In this document: piece by piece, positions 7,960-15,648 of the stretch
Layout: every line of letters starts with the position of its first letter
How positions within the stretch are numbered: the first letter of the stretch is position 1
NCBI GenBank assembly: GCA_003133405.1
Contig: PKXH01000092.1
Coordinates: 68,841 to 102,874, forward strand
Length of the DNA: 34,034 nt
Reading direction: 5' to 3'
From: Acidimicrobiaceae bacterium
GTDB lineage: Bacteria > Actinomycetota > Acidimicrobiia > Acidimicrobiales > RAAP-2
Notes under the pieces: generated by a model
The model's database searches: none
Seen by the model: the letters and a program-made list of their open reading frames with translations, nothing else
What the model was told of the DNA's origin: nothing
Position numbers and translations under genes: made by a program

Positions 7960-8852
7960 GCGTGTTCCTGTCATCGCCCTTCATGCACAACATCTTTGCG
8001 GGACTCGCTCAAGGGATCATCTACTCACTCGTCGCCCTGAGCCTCGTCATCATTTGGCAGTCCACCCACGTCTTGAACTTTGCCCAGGGCGCCATGGCGA
8101 TGATCGCCACCTACATCGGCATGACCGAGATCGATAGAGGCATCGGATACTGGTGGTGCGTGATCATCTCGGTTTTGGTGGGGATGGCCTTGGGCGGGGT
8201 CACCGAACGGGTACTGATTCGACCGCTCTACGGTAAACCAGAGATCAATCCCATCGTCGTGATGGTGGGATTTCTCGGCTTTCTCGAAGCGCTGGCGGCG
8301 GCGATTTGGACGAGCACGACACGCAACATCACCGAGCCCTTTTCTCAGATTTACTTTAAGTCGAACGGTCATTTGGTCTTTCTCTCATCCTTCATTATTT
8401 TTCAGATTGTGCTCGCGATGGGCATTATGTTGTCCGTCGCCGCGCTCTTTCGATTCACCAAGCTGGGCCTTCAGCTTCGCGCGTCAGCATTGGCGCCAGA
8501 AGTCTCTCGGCTGCTCGGGGTCCGCGTGAGTCGAATGTTGACCATCGGCTGGATTCTCTCCGCGGGCGTCGGCGCCATCGCCGCGGTCATCATCGCCTCA
8601 GGGAACTTCGGGCTCTTTCCGACGGACATGGACGGCATCTTCGTCGCGAGCTTCATCGCCGCCGCCGTGGGCGGACTGGAGTCGCCCCTGGGCGCCGTGG
8701 CGGGTGGACTCATCATCGGCCTCGCCGAACAGTTCATTCTGGCTTACTGGTCGCCGGACGTCGCGCCGTTGGGCGGCATCATCATCTTGGTGGTCGCGCT
8801 CATGATTCGCCCCCAGGGCCTCTTTACCAAGAACACCATTCGGAGAGTGTGA
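7956..8852 (+). CDS. livH: ABC transporter permease LivH
   Basis: This 298-residue integral membrane protein starts at an ATG overlapping the livF stop. It has about eight hydrophobic segments and the LivH landmarks GLAQGIIYSLVALSLVIIW near the N-terminus, THVLNFAQGAMAM (about 38-50), the coupling loop around LLGVRVSRMLTIGWILSAGVGAIAAV, and the late GGLESPLGAVAGGLIIGLAE motif. It forms half of the membrane channel with LivM. It is complete and of ordinary length. Confidence 0.94.
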   Translation: MSVFLSSPFMHNIFAGLAQGIIYSLVALSLVIIWQSTHVLNFAQGAMAMIATYIGMTEIDRGIGYWWCVIISVLVGMALGGVTERVLIRPLYGKPEINPIVVMVGFLGFLEALAAAIWTSTTRNITEPFSQIYFKSNGHLVFLSSFIIFQIVLAMGIMLSVAALFRFTKLGLQLRASALAPEVSRLLGVRVSRMLTIGWILSAGVGAIAAVIIASGNFGLFPTDMDGIFVASFIAAAVGGLESPLGAVAGGLIIGLAEQFILAYWSPDVAPLGGIIILVVALMIRPQGLFTKNTIRRV

Positions 8853-9928
8853 TGGACTGGTTCCTCTCCCTGACTCGTCAAGAGACAACGCACTCGCGTC
8901 TCATCGCAATGGCGTTCTTGACCGTACTGACACTGGTCATCACGTTCTTCTTGCCGCCGGTCGCGGACTCGCAACTCGCCGGCGGCGCGGCGATCGCCAT
9001 CGTTGTCTTGGGACTGAGTTGGCTGACCGGCTGGAGCGGGCAGATCTCGCTCGGCAACTCAGGCTTCATGGCGGTGGGTGCCTACGCGGCGGGAATCTGG
9101 GCGCACCACCACGCCTCTACGCCGCTGGTTTTTACTTTTGTTTTGGCCATCGTGTTTGGTGGAATCAGCGGACTGATTATCGCGATTCCCTCCACTCGCT
9201 TGCGCGGTCCCTACCTCGCCGGAATGACACTGGCCTTTTCCGCGGCGGTGACGCCGCTCGCTCAGAACTTCACGTCGGTGACGGGCGGCGAGGGCGGGTT
9301 GTTTATGAACTCCCTCGTCACGCCCAGGTGGTTTTTGCACTTCTTTAGCGGCCCCAACGCTGCCATCAACGCCAGCGCACAGTGGAGCGCCGATCTCGCT
9401 GTCGTGGTCGCTGGCGTGATGTTCTTCTTTATGGCCAATCTCTTCCACAGCCGCACCGGTCGCGCCATGCGCTTGGTTCGTGACAACGACGTCGCCGCGG
9501 AGCTGATGGGCGTTAACCTCGCGCGCACGAGGACTACGGCCTTCGTCGTCTCGGCGGCCTACGCGGGCCTCGGCGGGGCCCTCTACTCGTTGCTCCAGGC
9601 CTCCGTTCGCCCCGAGACCTTCCCGATCGGGTTGTCCATCACACTGCTGACGCTGATGGTCCTCGGCGGGATCGGTACCCTGAGTGGCGCCGTCATCGGC
9701 GGCATCATCTACTCCTTTAGCGCCAATTTGGTGGCTCACGTGAACTCCCTCACCGGGGTCAATCCGACCTCCAACGTGGGCGCGAACATGCAAGGTATTA
9801 TCTTTAGCGTCTTGCTCATCCTCACGATGCTCTTCGCACCTCGCGGTATCGTGAGCCTGCAATATCCGCTTCGCCGACTCTTTCGAGCCCGACCTGCTAC
9901 CCCCACCCCAAAAGATGTACATTTATGA
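8852..9928 (+). CDS. livM: ABC transporter permease LivM
   Basis: The gene encodes 358 residues from the ATG at 8852, which shares one base with the livH stop (TGATG) and has GGAG six bases upstream. A GTG one codon earlier is possible but too close to that site. The protein has about ten hydrophobic stretches and the LivM signatures GWSGQISLGNSGFMAVGAY, TRLRGPYLAGMTLAF, GRAMRLVRDNDVAAELMGVN and LGGIGTLSGAVIGGIIYS. It is the second half of the permease. The C-terminal tail (LFRARPATPTPK) is basic and Pro-rich. livK follows after 37 bases. Confidence 0.94.
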   Translation: MDWFLSLTRQETTHSRLIAMAFLTVLTLVITFFLPPVADSQLAGGAAIAIVVLGLSWLTGWSGQISLGNSGFMAVGAYAAGIWAHHHASTPLVFTFVLAIVFGGISGLIIAIPSTRLRGPYLAGMTLAFSAAVTPLAQNFTSVTGGEGGLFMNSLVTPRWFLHFFSGPNAAINASAQWSADLAVVVAGVMFFFMANLFHSRTGRAMRLVRDNDVAAELMGVNLARTRTTAFVVSAAYAGLGGALYSLLQASVRPETFPIGLSITLLTLMVLGGIGTLSGAVIGGIIYSFSANLVAHVNSLTGVNPTSNVGANMQGIIFSVLLILTMLFAPRGIVSLQYPLRRLFRARPATPTPKDVHL

Positions 9929-9965
9929 GCAAGTTGTAACTCAAACATCACATAGGGAGATTTCA

Positions 9966-11333
9966 ATGTTCAAAGGTCGTTTACGACGTTCCATGACCCT
10001 GTTGTCCGTTTTGACGCTCACGCTCGGAATGGTGTCAACGGGTTTACTCACGAGTAGCGCCAACGCCGCCAACTCCACACCCGGCGTGACCGCCAAGACC
10101 ATCACGATCGGCGCCACGGTGCCGCTCTCGGGTGTGGCCGCCAGTTACGCCCCGGTCTCGGCCGCGTCGAACGCCGTCTTTTCTTGGGTCAACGCCCATG
10201 GCGGCGTCAATGGACGCAAGATTAAGTACATTCGCCTTGACGACTGCTACGACCTCGCGGCCTACGGCCTCGGCTGCACTGCGGGCGCCAGCGTCACCAC
10301 GCTCAGCCAAACTCAGGTCTTGGTCGCGCAAGATCACGTCTTTGCGACGGTCGGCTCACTCGGCACGGCCGCCCAAGACAGCGTTCTCAGTTACCTAAAG
10401 ACCAACGGCGTGCCTCAGTTGTTCGTCAACTCCGGCTCGATTGACTGGAACCAGGGTTCTAAGTACCCCGACCTCTTTGGCTATCAGCCCAGCTACGTCG
10501 CCGAGGGCAAAATCTTCGCCAAGTACATCAAGGCCAATGACGTCGGCCAGACTGTTGGCTTCGTCGGACAGAACGACGACTTCGGGACCGACGGTCTGCT
10601 CGGTCTCAAAGACGGCGGCATCAACCTTCTCCCGGCCAACACCCTGACTTACAACGCGGCCGACGCCATTTCGGGTTCGTCCAGTGACCTCGTTGCCGAC
10701 ATTGGCACCCTCCAGGCAAATAATGTCCAAGTGGTCGTGCTGTGCGCGGTGCCGGGCTTCACCAATGGGTTCTTGCAGATCGCCAAGGCCTTTGGGTACT
10801 CGCCGAAGTGGATCATCTCCTCGGTGGGCTCAGACCCTTCGTTGGTGAACAACGCGAGTGAGGCGGCGGCTATTACCTCCGACTACTTCCCCGATGTCAC
10901 CAACAACGCCGACCCTTGGGTCCCGTGGCTACGCAAAGTTCTGCGCGCCGACACAGCAGACGCGTCGTACTTCCCTGGTCTCACGGCCACTTCCCCGATG
11001 AACGGTAACGAGTTCTACGGCGCCGGCGAGGCCGTGGCGTTCGTTGAGGCGCTCAAGGCTGCAGGAAAGAACGTGACGCGAGCGGGCATCGTAAAGGCAA
11101 TGTACTCTACGACCTTCGCCACACCAGCGATCACGCCTCTCAAGTACACCAAGACCAATCACCAAGGCATGCAGGGCGGCACCATCGCCATCATCGCCTC
11201 AAACGGGACAAAAGTGCCGATCAAGGCCCTCGAGTTGAGTACCAACGTGTTCACCACTGGTCAATCGAAGGCCTCACCGATAAAGGTGACCTCGCACTTC
11301 ATCATCGACCCGATTCCGAGTTGGTTGAAGTAA
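9966..11333 (+). CDS. livK: periplasmic/extracellular substrate-binding protein LivK type
   Basis: The ATG at 9966 has GGGAGA just upstream; an ATG at 9915 would overlap livM and place 17 residues before the signal peptide. The 455-residue product begins with a Sec signal peptide (FKGRLRRS, hydrophobic core, then SANA-ANS). The mature part opens with VTAKTITIGATVPLSGVAA, typical of type I binding proteins for branched-chain amino acids, amides and related compounds. FVGQNDDFGTDGL is the hinge-region block. There is no lipobox cysteine, so the protein appears to be cut by signal peptidase I rather than lipid-anchored, which is unusual for Gram-positives. The ligand cannot be read from sequence. 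Confidence 0.9.
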   Translation: MFKGRLRRSMTLLSVLTLTLGMVSTGLLTSSANAANSTPGVTAKTITIGATVPLSGVAASYAPVSAASNAVFSWVNAHGGVNGRKIKYIRLDDCYDLAAYGLGCTAGASVTTLSQTQVLVAQDHVFATVGSLGTAAQDSVLSYLKTNGVPQLFVNSGSIDWNQGSKYPDLFGYQPSYVAEGKIFAKYIKANDVGQTVGFVGQNDDFGTDGLLGLKDGGINLLPANTLTYNAADAISGSSSDLVADIGTLQANNVQVVVLCAVPGFTNGFLQIAKAFGYSPKWIISSVGSDPSLVNNASEAAAITSDYFPDVTNNADPWVPWLRKVLRADTADASYFPGLTATSPMNGNEFYGAGEAVAFVEALKAAGKNVTRAGIVKAMYSTTFATPAITPLKYTKTNHQGMQGGTIAIIASNGTKVPIKALELSTNVFTTGQSKASPIKVTSHFIIDPIPSWLK

Positions 11334-11348
11334 CGCCAGTCAAGTAAG

Positions 11349-11385
11349 GCACGACGCCCCGCCTTTTTTGGGCGGGGCGTCGTGC
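11349..11385 (+). terminator. perfect 15-bp hairpin after livK
   Basis: Arms 11349-11363 and 11371-11385 are perfect inverted repeats of 15 bases (GCACGACGCCCCGCC and its complement) around a 7-base loop TTTTTTG. It starts 15 bases after the livK stop. The T-run is in the loop, not after the stem, so this is not a textbook intrinsic terminator. It may end liv transcription or protect the mRNA 3' end. Confidence 0.75.
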
Positions 11386-11570
11386 GAACACTGCTCGATC
11401 AACGACATCAGCCGGATCAGGTCGTTTTACTGTAACCACACTCAGCCTTCGTGACGTTGCGCTCCAACCCAATTCGTCCGTCCATCATCGACGACACTAA
11501 GGCTCCTCTTTCACGATGAGGCCCGTGACACTAAGGTGAGAGTCACGGCGAGCACGATTCGAGACGGCGA

Positions 11571-12899
11571 ATGATTCCCATACTTACGTGCGCCGCCATG
11601 CGCGACGCGGACGCCAAGGCCGTCGCCAAAGTCGGCAGTGACGCGTTGGTGGAGGCCGCGGGAACCGCGGTGGGACTTGAAGCGAAGCGACTGCTGCGCT
11701 CGTGTTATGGCGCTCGCGTAGCGGTCCTAGTGGGGCCTGGGCTCAATGGCGCTGACGGACGAGTCGCCGGTCGATGGCTCAAGTCGCGAGGCGCACGCGT
11801 CGAACTCGTCGAGTGGGATCACGCGCCCGCGCTACTACGCGGACACGATCTGGTGATTGACGCCGCCTTTGGCACCGGCTGCTCGCGCCCCTTCACCGCC
11901 CCGAAAGTCTTGCCCGGAACCCTCGTGCTGGCCGTGGATCTTCCTTCAGGCGTGGACACGGACTCGGGAGCGCTGCTCGGCGAACCGATGATCGCGGACG
12001 TCACGCTTGCCCTCGGAGCGATGAAGCCCGCCCACCTCGAAGGTCCGTCCACCGACTTTGTCGGCGAGCTTCGTTTCGTGGGACTAGGAATCGTGAACAC
12101 GTTTGAAGACGCTTTGGTCGTTGACCAGGACCTCGAATCACTCATTCGTTACAGTGCCCACGATCACAAATGGATTCACGCCGTGCAAGCCTTCGCGGGA
12201 TCAACGTTGATGCCCGGCGCCGCCGAGTTGGTGCTTCGCGGTGCCCTCGCCGGCGGCGCGTCAATGATCCGCCACACCAGTCGAGGTGACGTGTCCGATC
12301 TCGTTCGTTTGCCACCCGAGGTGGTGCACACGACCGATCTCGGTGTCGATCCACGTTGCCGAGCGGTCATCGCGGGTCCCGGTCTTGGGCCGTCCGCGTG
12401 GACGTGGCTGCGCGAACGAATGGCAAACGTGGAAGTCCCGGTAGTGCTGGACGCCGACGGACTCGATCGGACCCCGATAGATGAACTTTCGCCTCGCAAC
12501 GACACCTGGATACTCACTCCTCACGAAGGCGAATTCACTCGCCTTACCGGCCAACCCTTGGGGCTCAATCGATTTGACGCGGTAAGGGACCTCGCTCGGG
12601 CCACCAAGTGCGTCGTCTTGTTAAAGGGTCCCATCACCGTCATCGCCAACAGCGCCGGTGCGCTGCGCGTGATTAACTCCGGCACCCCCGCCTTGGCGAC
12701 CGCCGGCAGCGGCGACGTATTGTCCGGACTTATCGTCGCCACTGTTGCTCGGGGCCACGACCCCTTCAACGCCGCGGCCCTGGCGGCCCATCTTCACGGA
12801 CGTGCGGGAGGGCGCCTGCAGCACTACGCCAGCGCCTCTGACCTTGTCGCGAAAGTTCGCGAAATGCTCGATGGGCTTGATCACTACGGATCCGTCTAA
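11571..12899 (+). CDS. nnr: bifunctional NAD(P)HX epimerase/dehydratase
   Basis: This 442-residue protein fuses the two YjeF domains that repair hydrated NAD(P)H. The N-terminal epimerase half has VGPGLNGADGRVAGRWL (about 54-70), DAAFGTGCSRPF and LAVDLPSGVDTDSG. The usual GNNGGDG motif is altered to GLNGADG, keeping Asn59 and Asp62. The C-terminal ADP-dependent dehydratase half has FAGSTLMPGAAELVLRGAL, GPGLGPS, VVLDADGLD, TPHEGEF, LKGPITVIA and GSGD (379-382), where the Asp is the family's catalytic residue. It is cytosolic and converts both epimers of NADHX and NADPHX back to usable cofactor. It stands alone between the liv hairpin and convergent minus-strand genes. Confidence 0.9.
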   Translation: MIPILTCAAMRDADAKAVAKVGSDALVEAAGTAVGLEAKRLLRSCYGARVAVLVGPGLNGADGRVAGRWLKSRGARVELVEWDHAPALLRGHDLVIDAAFGTGCSRPFTAPKVLPGTLVLAVDLPSGVDTDSGALLGEPMIADVTLALGAMKPAHLEGPSTDFVGELRFVGLGIVNTFEDALVVDQDLESLIRYSAHDHKWIHAVQAFAGSTLMPGAAELVLRGALAGGASMIRHTSRGDVSDLVRLPPEVVHTTDLGVDPRCRAVIAGPGLGPSAWTWLRERMANVEVPVVLDADGLDRTPIDELSPRNDTWILTPHEGEFTRLTGQPLGLNRFDAVRDLARATKCVVLLKGPITVIANSAGALRVINSGTPALATAGSGDVLSGLIVATVARGHDPFNAAALAAHLHGRAGGRLQHYASASDLVAKVREMLDGLDHYGSV

Positions 12900-12926
12900 G
12901 TCGACCAGGCCCTAAGAACTGACCAG

Positions 12927-12941
12927 CGGCGATATTCGCCG
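12927..12941. other. small hairpin between convergent genes
   Basis: CGGCGA and TCGCCG form a perfect 6-bp stem with a 3-base loop between the nnr stop and the SDR stop. No T-run follows on either strand, so a terminator role is only possible. Confidence 0.3.
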
Positions 12942-12990
12942 TGGCACCCTCCAACGGCCGGAGTCTCTGCAACACTTCACGTGAGGCGTC

Positions 12991-13758
12991 TCAGATGACC
13001 GGCGATAGCCCCCCATCGATACTCACGCCCACGCCGGTTATATAACTCGCCCGGGGGGACAAGAGAAACGCCGCGAGATCTGCGAACTCCTCGGCCGTGC
13101 CAATTCGTCCAAGTGGGATCTTTGAACCCTTGGCCATGTTCTGGTAGAAGACCTGAAGATCGATGCCGGAGTCCTTTGCACGACGCACCCACTGTCCAGA
13201 TTCAATGAGACCGATCAATATGGCGTTCACGCGCACGCCGCGAGGACCCATCTCGTTGGCCATAGCCTTGGTCAGGGCCAGTCCCGCCGCCCGTGACGCC
13301 GCCGTCGGGGTCGAATTCGCGGCCGGCGCACGGGCCAATATGGCCAATACGTTGACGATGGAACCACTCGTTTCTTCCAAGGCACCGAGTACGCGACGCG
13401 ACAGGTGCAGCGTTGGAATCACCTTCAGTTCGTAGTCTTCGCGCCAGGCGTTGTCATCAGAGTCGGCAATCGAGCTCCCGGCGCTGCGCCCGGCGTTGTT
13501 CACGGCTCCGTCCAAACGACGAAATCGGGAAAATGTCTCATCGATGAAGGCGTCCAACTCCATCGCTCTCGTCACGTCGGCTCGAAAGCACAGTGCGTCA
13601 GGGCCCAGGAGCGCCTGGGCCCGCTCCAAGCGCTCCTGATCGCGTCCACATACCGCGACGCGCGATCCCTCTTCAACTAACTTTCGTGCGAGTGCAAGGC
13701 CGAGCCCGTCACTGCCGCCAGTAACGAGAAACACACGATCTCGCAGTTCCAGATTCAC
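12991..13758 (-). CDS. SDR-fold protein lacking the catalytic tetrad
   Basis: The 255-residue protein is a short-chain dehydrogenase/reductase by fold. The cofactor motif TGGSDGLG (13-20) and NNAG (87-90) are intact, and the C-terminal [20 protein letters not shown] block is typical. Every catalytic residue is replaced when aligned with FabG-like enzymes: Asn to Lys112, Ser to Ala139, Tyr to Thr152 and Lys to Arg156. The intact nucleotide site with a lost active site suggests a non-reductive or regulatory role, or different chemistry. From memory, mycobacteria have a similar SDR subgroup with PTxxSRAAG in place of YxxxK, so this may be a conserved subfamily rather than decay. No frameshift is present. 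DUF2630 lies 100 bases upstream on the same strand. Confidence 0.88.
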   Translation of the reverse strand: MNLELRDRVFLVTGGSDGLGLALARKLVEEGSRVAVCGRDQERLERAQALLGPDALCFRADVTRAMELDAFIDETFSRFRRLDGAVNNAGRSAGSSIADSDDNAWREDYELKVIPTLHLSRRVLGALEETSGSIVNVLAILARAPAANSTPTAASRAAGLALTKAMANEMGPRGVRVNAILIGLIESGQWVRRAKDSGIDLQVFYQNMAKGSKIPLGRIGTAEEFADLAAFLLSPRASYITGVGVSIDGGLSPVI

Positions 13759-13858
13759 GCGCTCATTCTACAAACCAAGCCGTGGCACAGTTACTGACCG
13801 ACCGCGTCGTGGTCACGCGGCGATCGAGTCAATATCAAAAGATGAAACCAACGACCCG

Positions 13859-14101
13859 TCACTGCAAGTAGTTCTCGACAACTCCGGAAGGACGAACGGT
13901 TGCTTGATTGGGATCTAGGCCGGCGGTTCGCCGGGCGCGCCGTTGACGCAACAAGTCGTAGCACTGATCCAACTCGACCTCCACGGCTCTCAGCCGAACT
14001 AGCTGTTCCTTCGCGAGAGGCTGGCCGTGGTGCGACTCCTCAAGCTGTTGCTCTTCATTCGACAGCCTCTCGATTCGCTCGAAAATGGTTTCGTCCTCCA
14101 C
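13859..14101 (-). CDS. DUF2630 family protein
   Basis: This 80-residue soluble protein matches the DUF2630 pattern: an N-terminal ETIFERIERLSNEEQQL helix, a middle LVRLRAVEVELDQCYDLLRQRRARR helix, and the closing GLDPNQATVRPSGVVENYLQ. It is charged and helical, with a probable coiled-coil hairpin; no biochemical role is known to me. The start is the GTG at 14101, with AAAGGAGG placed six bases upstream on the minus strand. That decides against the ATG at 14155, which would add 18 residues unlike the family. The family is common in actinobacteria. Confidence 0.88.
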   Translation of the reverse strand: MEDETIFERIERLSNEEQQLEESHHGQPLAKEQLVRLRAVEVELDQCYDLLRQRRARRTAGLDPNQATVRPSGVVENYLQ

Positions 14102-14175
14102 GGGCCCTCCTTTTAACATGATCAGTAATGAGTCACTAACAGCCACACTAGGCATTAACTTTTCTCACTATCCGC

Positions 14176-14193
14176 CGAGGGGCTCACCCCTCG
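14176..14193 (-). terminator. hairpin just after the pirin stop
   Basis: CGAGGGG and CCCCTCG form a perfect 7-bp stem with a CTCA loop (a TGAG loop on the minus strand), starting seven bases after the pirin stop codon. Only a weak A/T stretch follows, so it may be a weak terminator or an mRNA end-stabilising structure. Confidence 0.45.
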
Positions 14194-14199
14194 AGCGAT

Positions 14200-15210
14200 C
14201 TAGATTCCCGTGTTCTCAACGCGAACCGCGCGCGGATCGGGGACATGGGGCATCAAGGCGTTCGGGGGAACCGTTCCCAAGCGACCGGCCTCAAAGTCCT
14301 CCAGGGCCTGAACGATTTCGGCCCGGGAGTTCATGACAAAGGGCCCGTAGTGTTCCACGGGTTCGCCGATTGGCCTTCCCCCCAAGATAAGTAGTTCCAA
14401 GTGGACCGTTCGCGAATCTTGACGATCATCAGCTTGTACTCGTAACCAGTCTCCTTGGCCAAAGGCGATCAGCTGGCCCGTCGCGACTGGACGGTGTTCA
14501 CTTCCCACCGAGCCAGAACCGGCTAACACGTAGACGAGAGCGTTAAAGGCGGGATTCCACGGCAAGTCCAGTTGGGCACCGGGCGCGAGCGAGACGTGCG
14601 TCATGGCCATGGGCGTGTGAGTAGAGCCAGGACCACGATGACCTCCGACGTCGCCCGCAATGACACGTATCAAAGACTCGCTGTCGGAGGAAGAGACCAA
14701 CACCACGTCATCGGCTTCGAGCCCTTGGTAGGCGGGCGCGATCATCTTCTCTTTGGCCGGTAGGTTGACCCACAGTTGCACGCCGTGAAAGAGACCTCCA
14801 GATACGACCAGATCTTCTGGCGGCGTCTCAATATGCAGTATCCCCTTTCCGGCGGTCATCCACTGCGTGGAGCCGTTGGTAATAAGGCCACCGCCGCCGT
14901 TCGAGTCCTGGTGCTGAAACGTCCCGTCGATCATGTAGGTCACCGTTTCGAAGCCACGATGCGGGTGCCACGGCGTTCCCTTGGGTTCACCAGCGGCGTA
15001 GTCCACTTCTCCCATCTGATCCATGTGGACAAAGGGATCTAGTTCTTGCATCGAGAGTCCGGCGAAGGCCCGTCGAACAGGGAAACCCTCACCTTCTAGA
15101 CCACTGGGCGCAGTCGTTACTGATTTGACCGAGCGTTCACCACCTCGATCGTGGTTGACGGAGTCAAGGTGAGGGAGATCAGTCCATTTTTCGGGCATGA
15201 CAGCAGGCAT
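14200..15210 (-). CDS. pirin family cupin protein
   Basis: Translation from the ATG at 15210, preceded by GAGG at good spacing, gives 336 residues; a TTG at 15228 would add six. The protein is a two-domain cupin of the pirin family. The N-terminal metal site is WHPHRGFETVTYM (81-93) plus ILHIETP (124-130), with His82, His84, His126 and Glu128 matching the iron ligands of pirin. The second cupin domain (about 190-290) ends with LELLILGGRPIGEPVEHYGPFVMNS. Bacterial pirins include quercetinase-type dioxygenases and redox-responsive regulators, which sequence does not separate. It is slightly longer than average because of the C-terminal FEAGRLGTVPPNA tail. Confidence 0.92.
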   Translation of the reverse strand: MPAVMPEKWTDLPHLDSVNHDRGGERSVKSVTTAPSGLEGEGFPVRRAFAGLSMQELDPFVHMDQMGEVDYAAGEPKGTPWHPHRGFETVTYMIDGTFQHQDSNGGGGLITNGSTQWMTAGKGILHIETPPEDLVVSGGLFHGVQLWVNLPAKEKMIAPAYQGLEADDVVLVSSSDSESLIRVIAGDVGGHRGPGSTHTPMAMTHVSLAPGAQLDLPWNPAFNALVYVLAGSGSVGSEHRPVATGQLIAFGQGDWLRVQADDRQDSRTVHLELLILGGRPIGEPVEHYGPFVMNSRAEIVQALEDFEAGRLGTVPPNALMPHVPDPRAVRVENTGI

Positions 15211-15336
15211 ATCGACCTCGCGATCCAAGTGGAGAGAACAGTGTAGGTGTCACTGTACGACAGAGCGGCCGTTCTGGGGAGAGGCCAACTTTTGTTAGAT
15301 ATCTCACCTCCCCCAACGTGGATAAGAGTTCACTAA

Positions 15337-15356
15337 GAACTGACAATTTTCAGTTC
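15337..15356. promoter_or_regulatory. 20-bp palindrome with repeated half-site
   Basis: GAACTGA (15337-15343) and TCAGTTC (15350-15356) are perfect inverted repeats around six A/T-rich bases. The sequence TTTTCAGTT at its right side recurs at 15389-15397, 42 bases away, close to four helical turns. This is the look of a dimeric transcription-factor operator with an extra half-site, serving pirin, the secreted protein, or both. The regulator is unknown. Confidence 0.5.
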
Positions 15357-15512
15357 ACGAGCTCTCTTCCACCGTCACATTATGAAACTTTTCAGTTAAA
15401 TCGTCAGGGGCTCATCAGGGATATGTCTCCGCAAATAAATTCGTTCTTATGACAGCACCACTCAAACCTCCGGCGGACACCCGCTAAACGCTTGACGAAT
15501 ACGCGTCACTCG

Positions 15513-15541
15513 TTGTCACAATATGAAGATTCGCGGTATAT
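15513..15541 (+). promoter_or_regulatory. sigma-70-like promoter for the DUF5666 gene
   Basis: TTGTCA (15513-15518) and GTATAT (15536-15541) are separated by 17 bases. Transcription would begin near 15549, leaving a leader of about 100 bases before the ATG at 15649. Confidence 0.5.
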
Positions 15542-15648
15542 CACTTCATGAGTGACATCACAGCGTTCTCACACGGCATTCACAATCTGACGCGTAAGGC
15601 TGTTTGTTGTTCGAGATCATCTTGGACGAATGCAACGAAAGGGACACT

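Larger units (their letters stand above)
15211..15648. other. 438-base regulatory region upstream of pirin and the DUF5666 gene
   Basis: This divergent intergenic region is A/T-richer than its surroundings. It carries a 20-bp palindrome at 15337-15356, a further half-site at 15389-15397, and a good -35/-10 pair at 15513-15541 for the rightward gene; these are described separately. I see no small gene in it. Confidence 0.6.

Noticed and set aside
9059..9922. Long minus-strand open frame opposite livM
   Set aside because: Its translation is rich in His, Asp, Gly and Arg with no recognisable fold, and it mirrors the codon pattern of livM, a clear permease gene.
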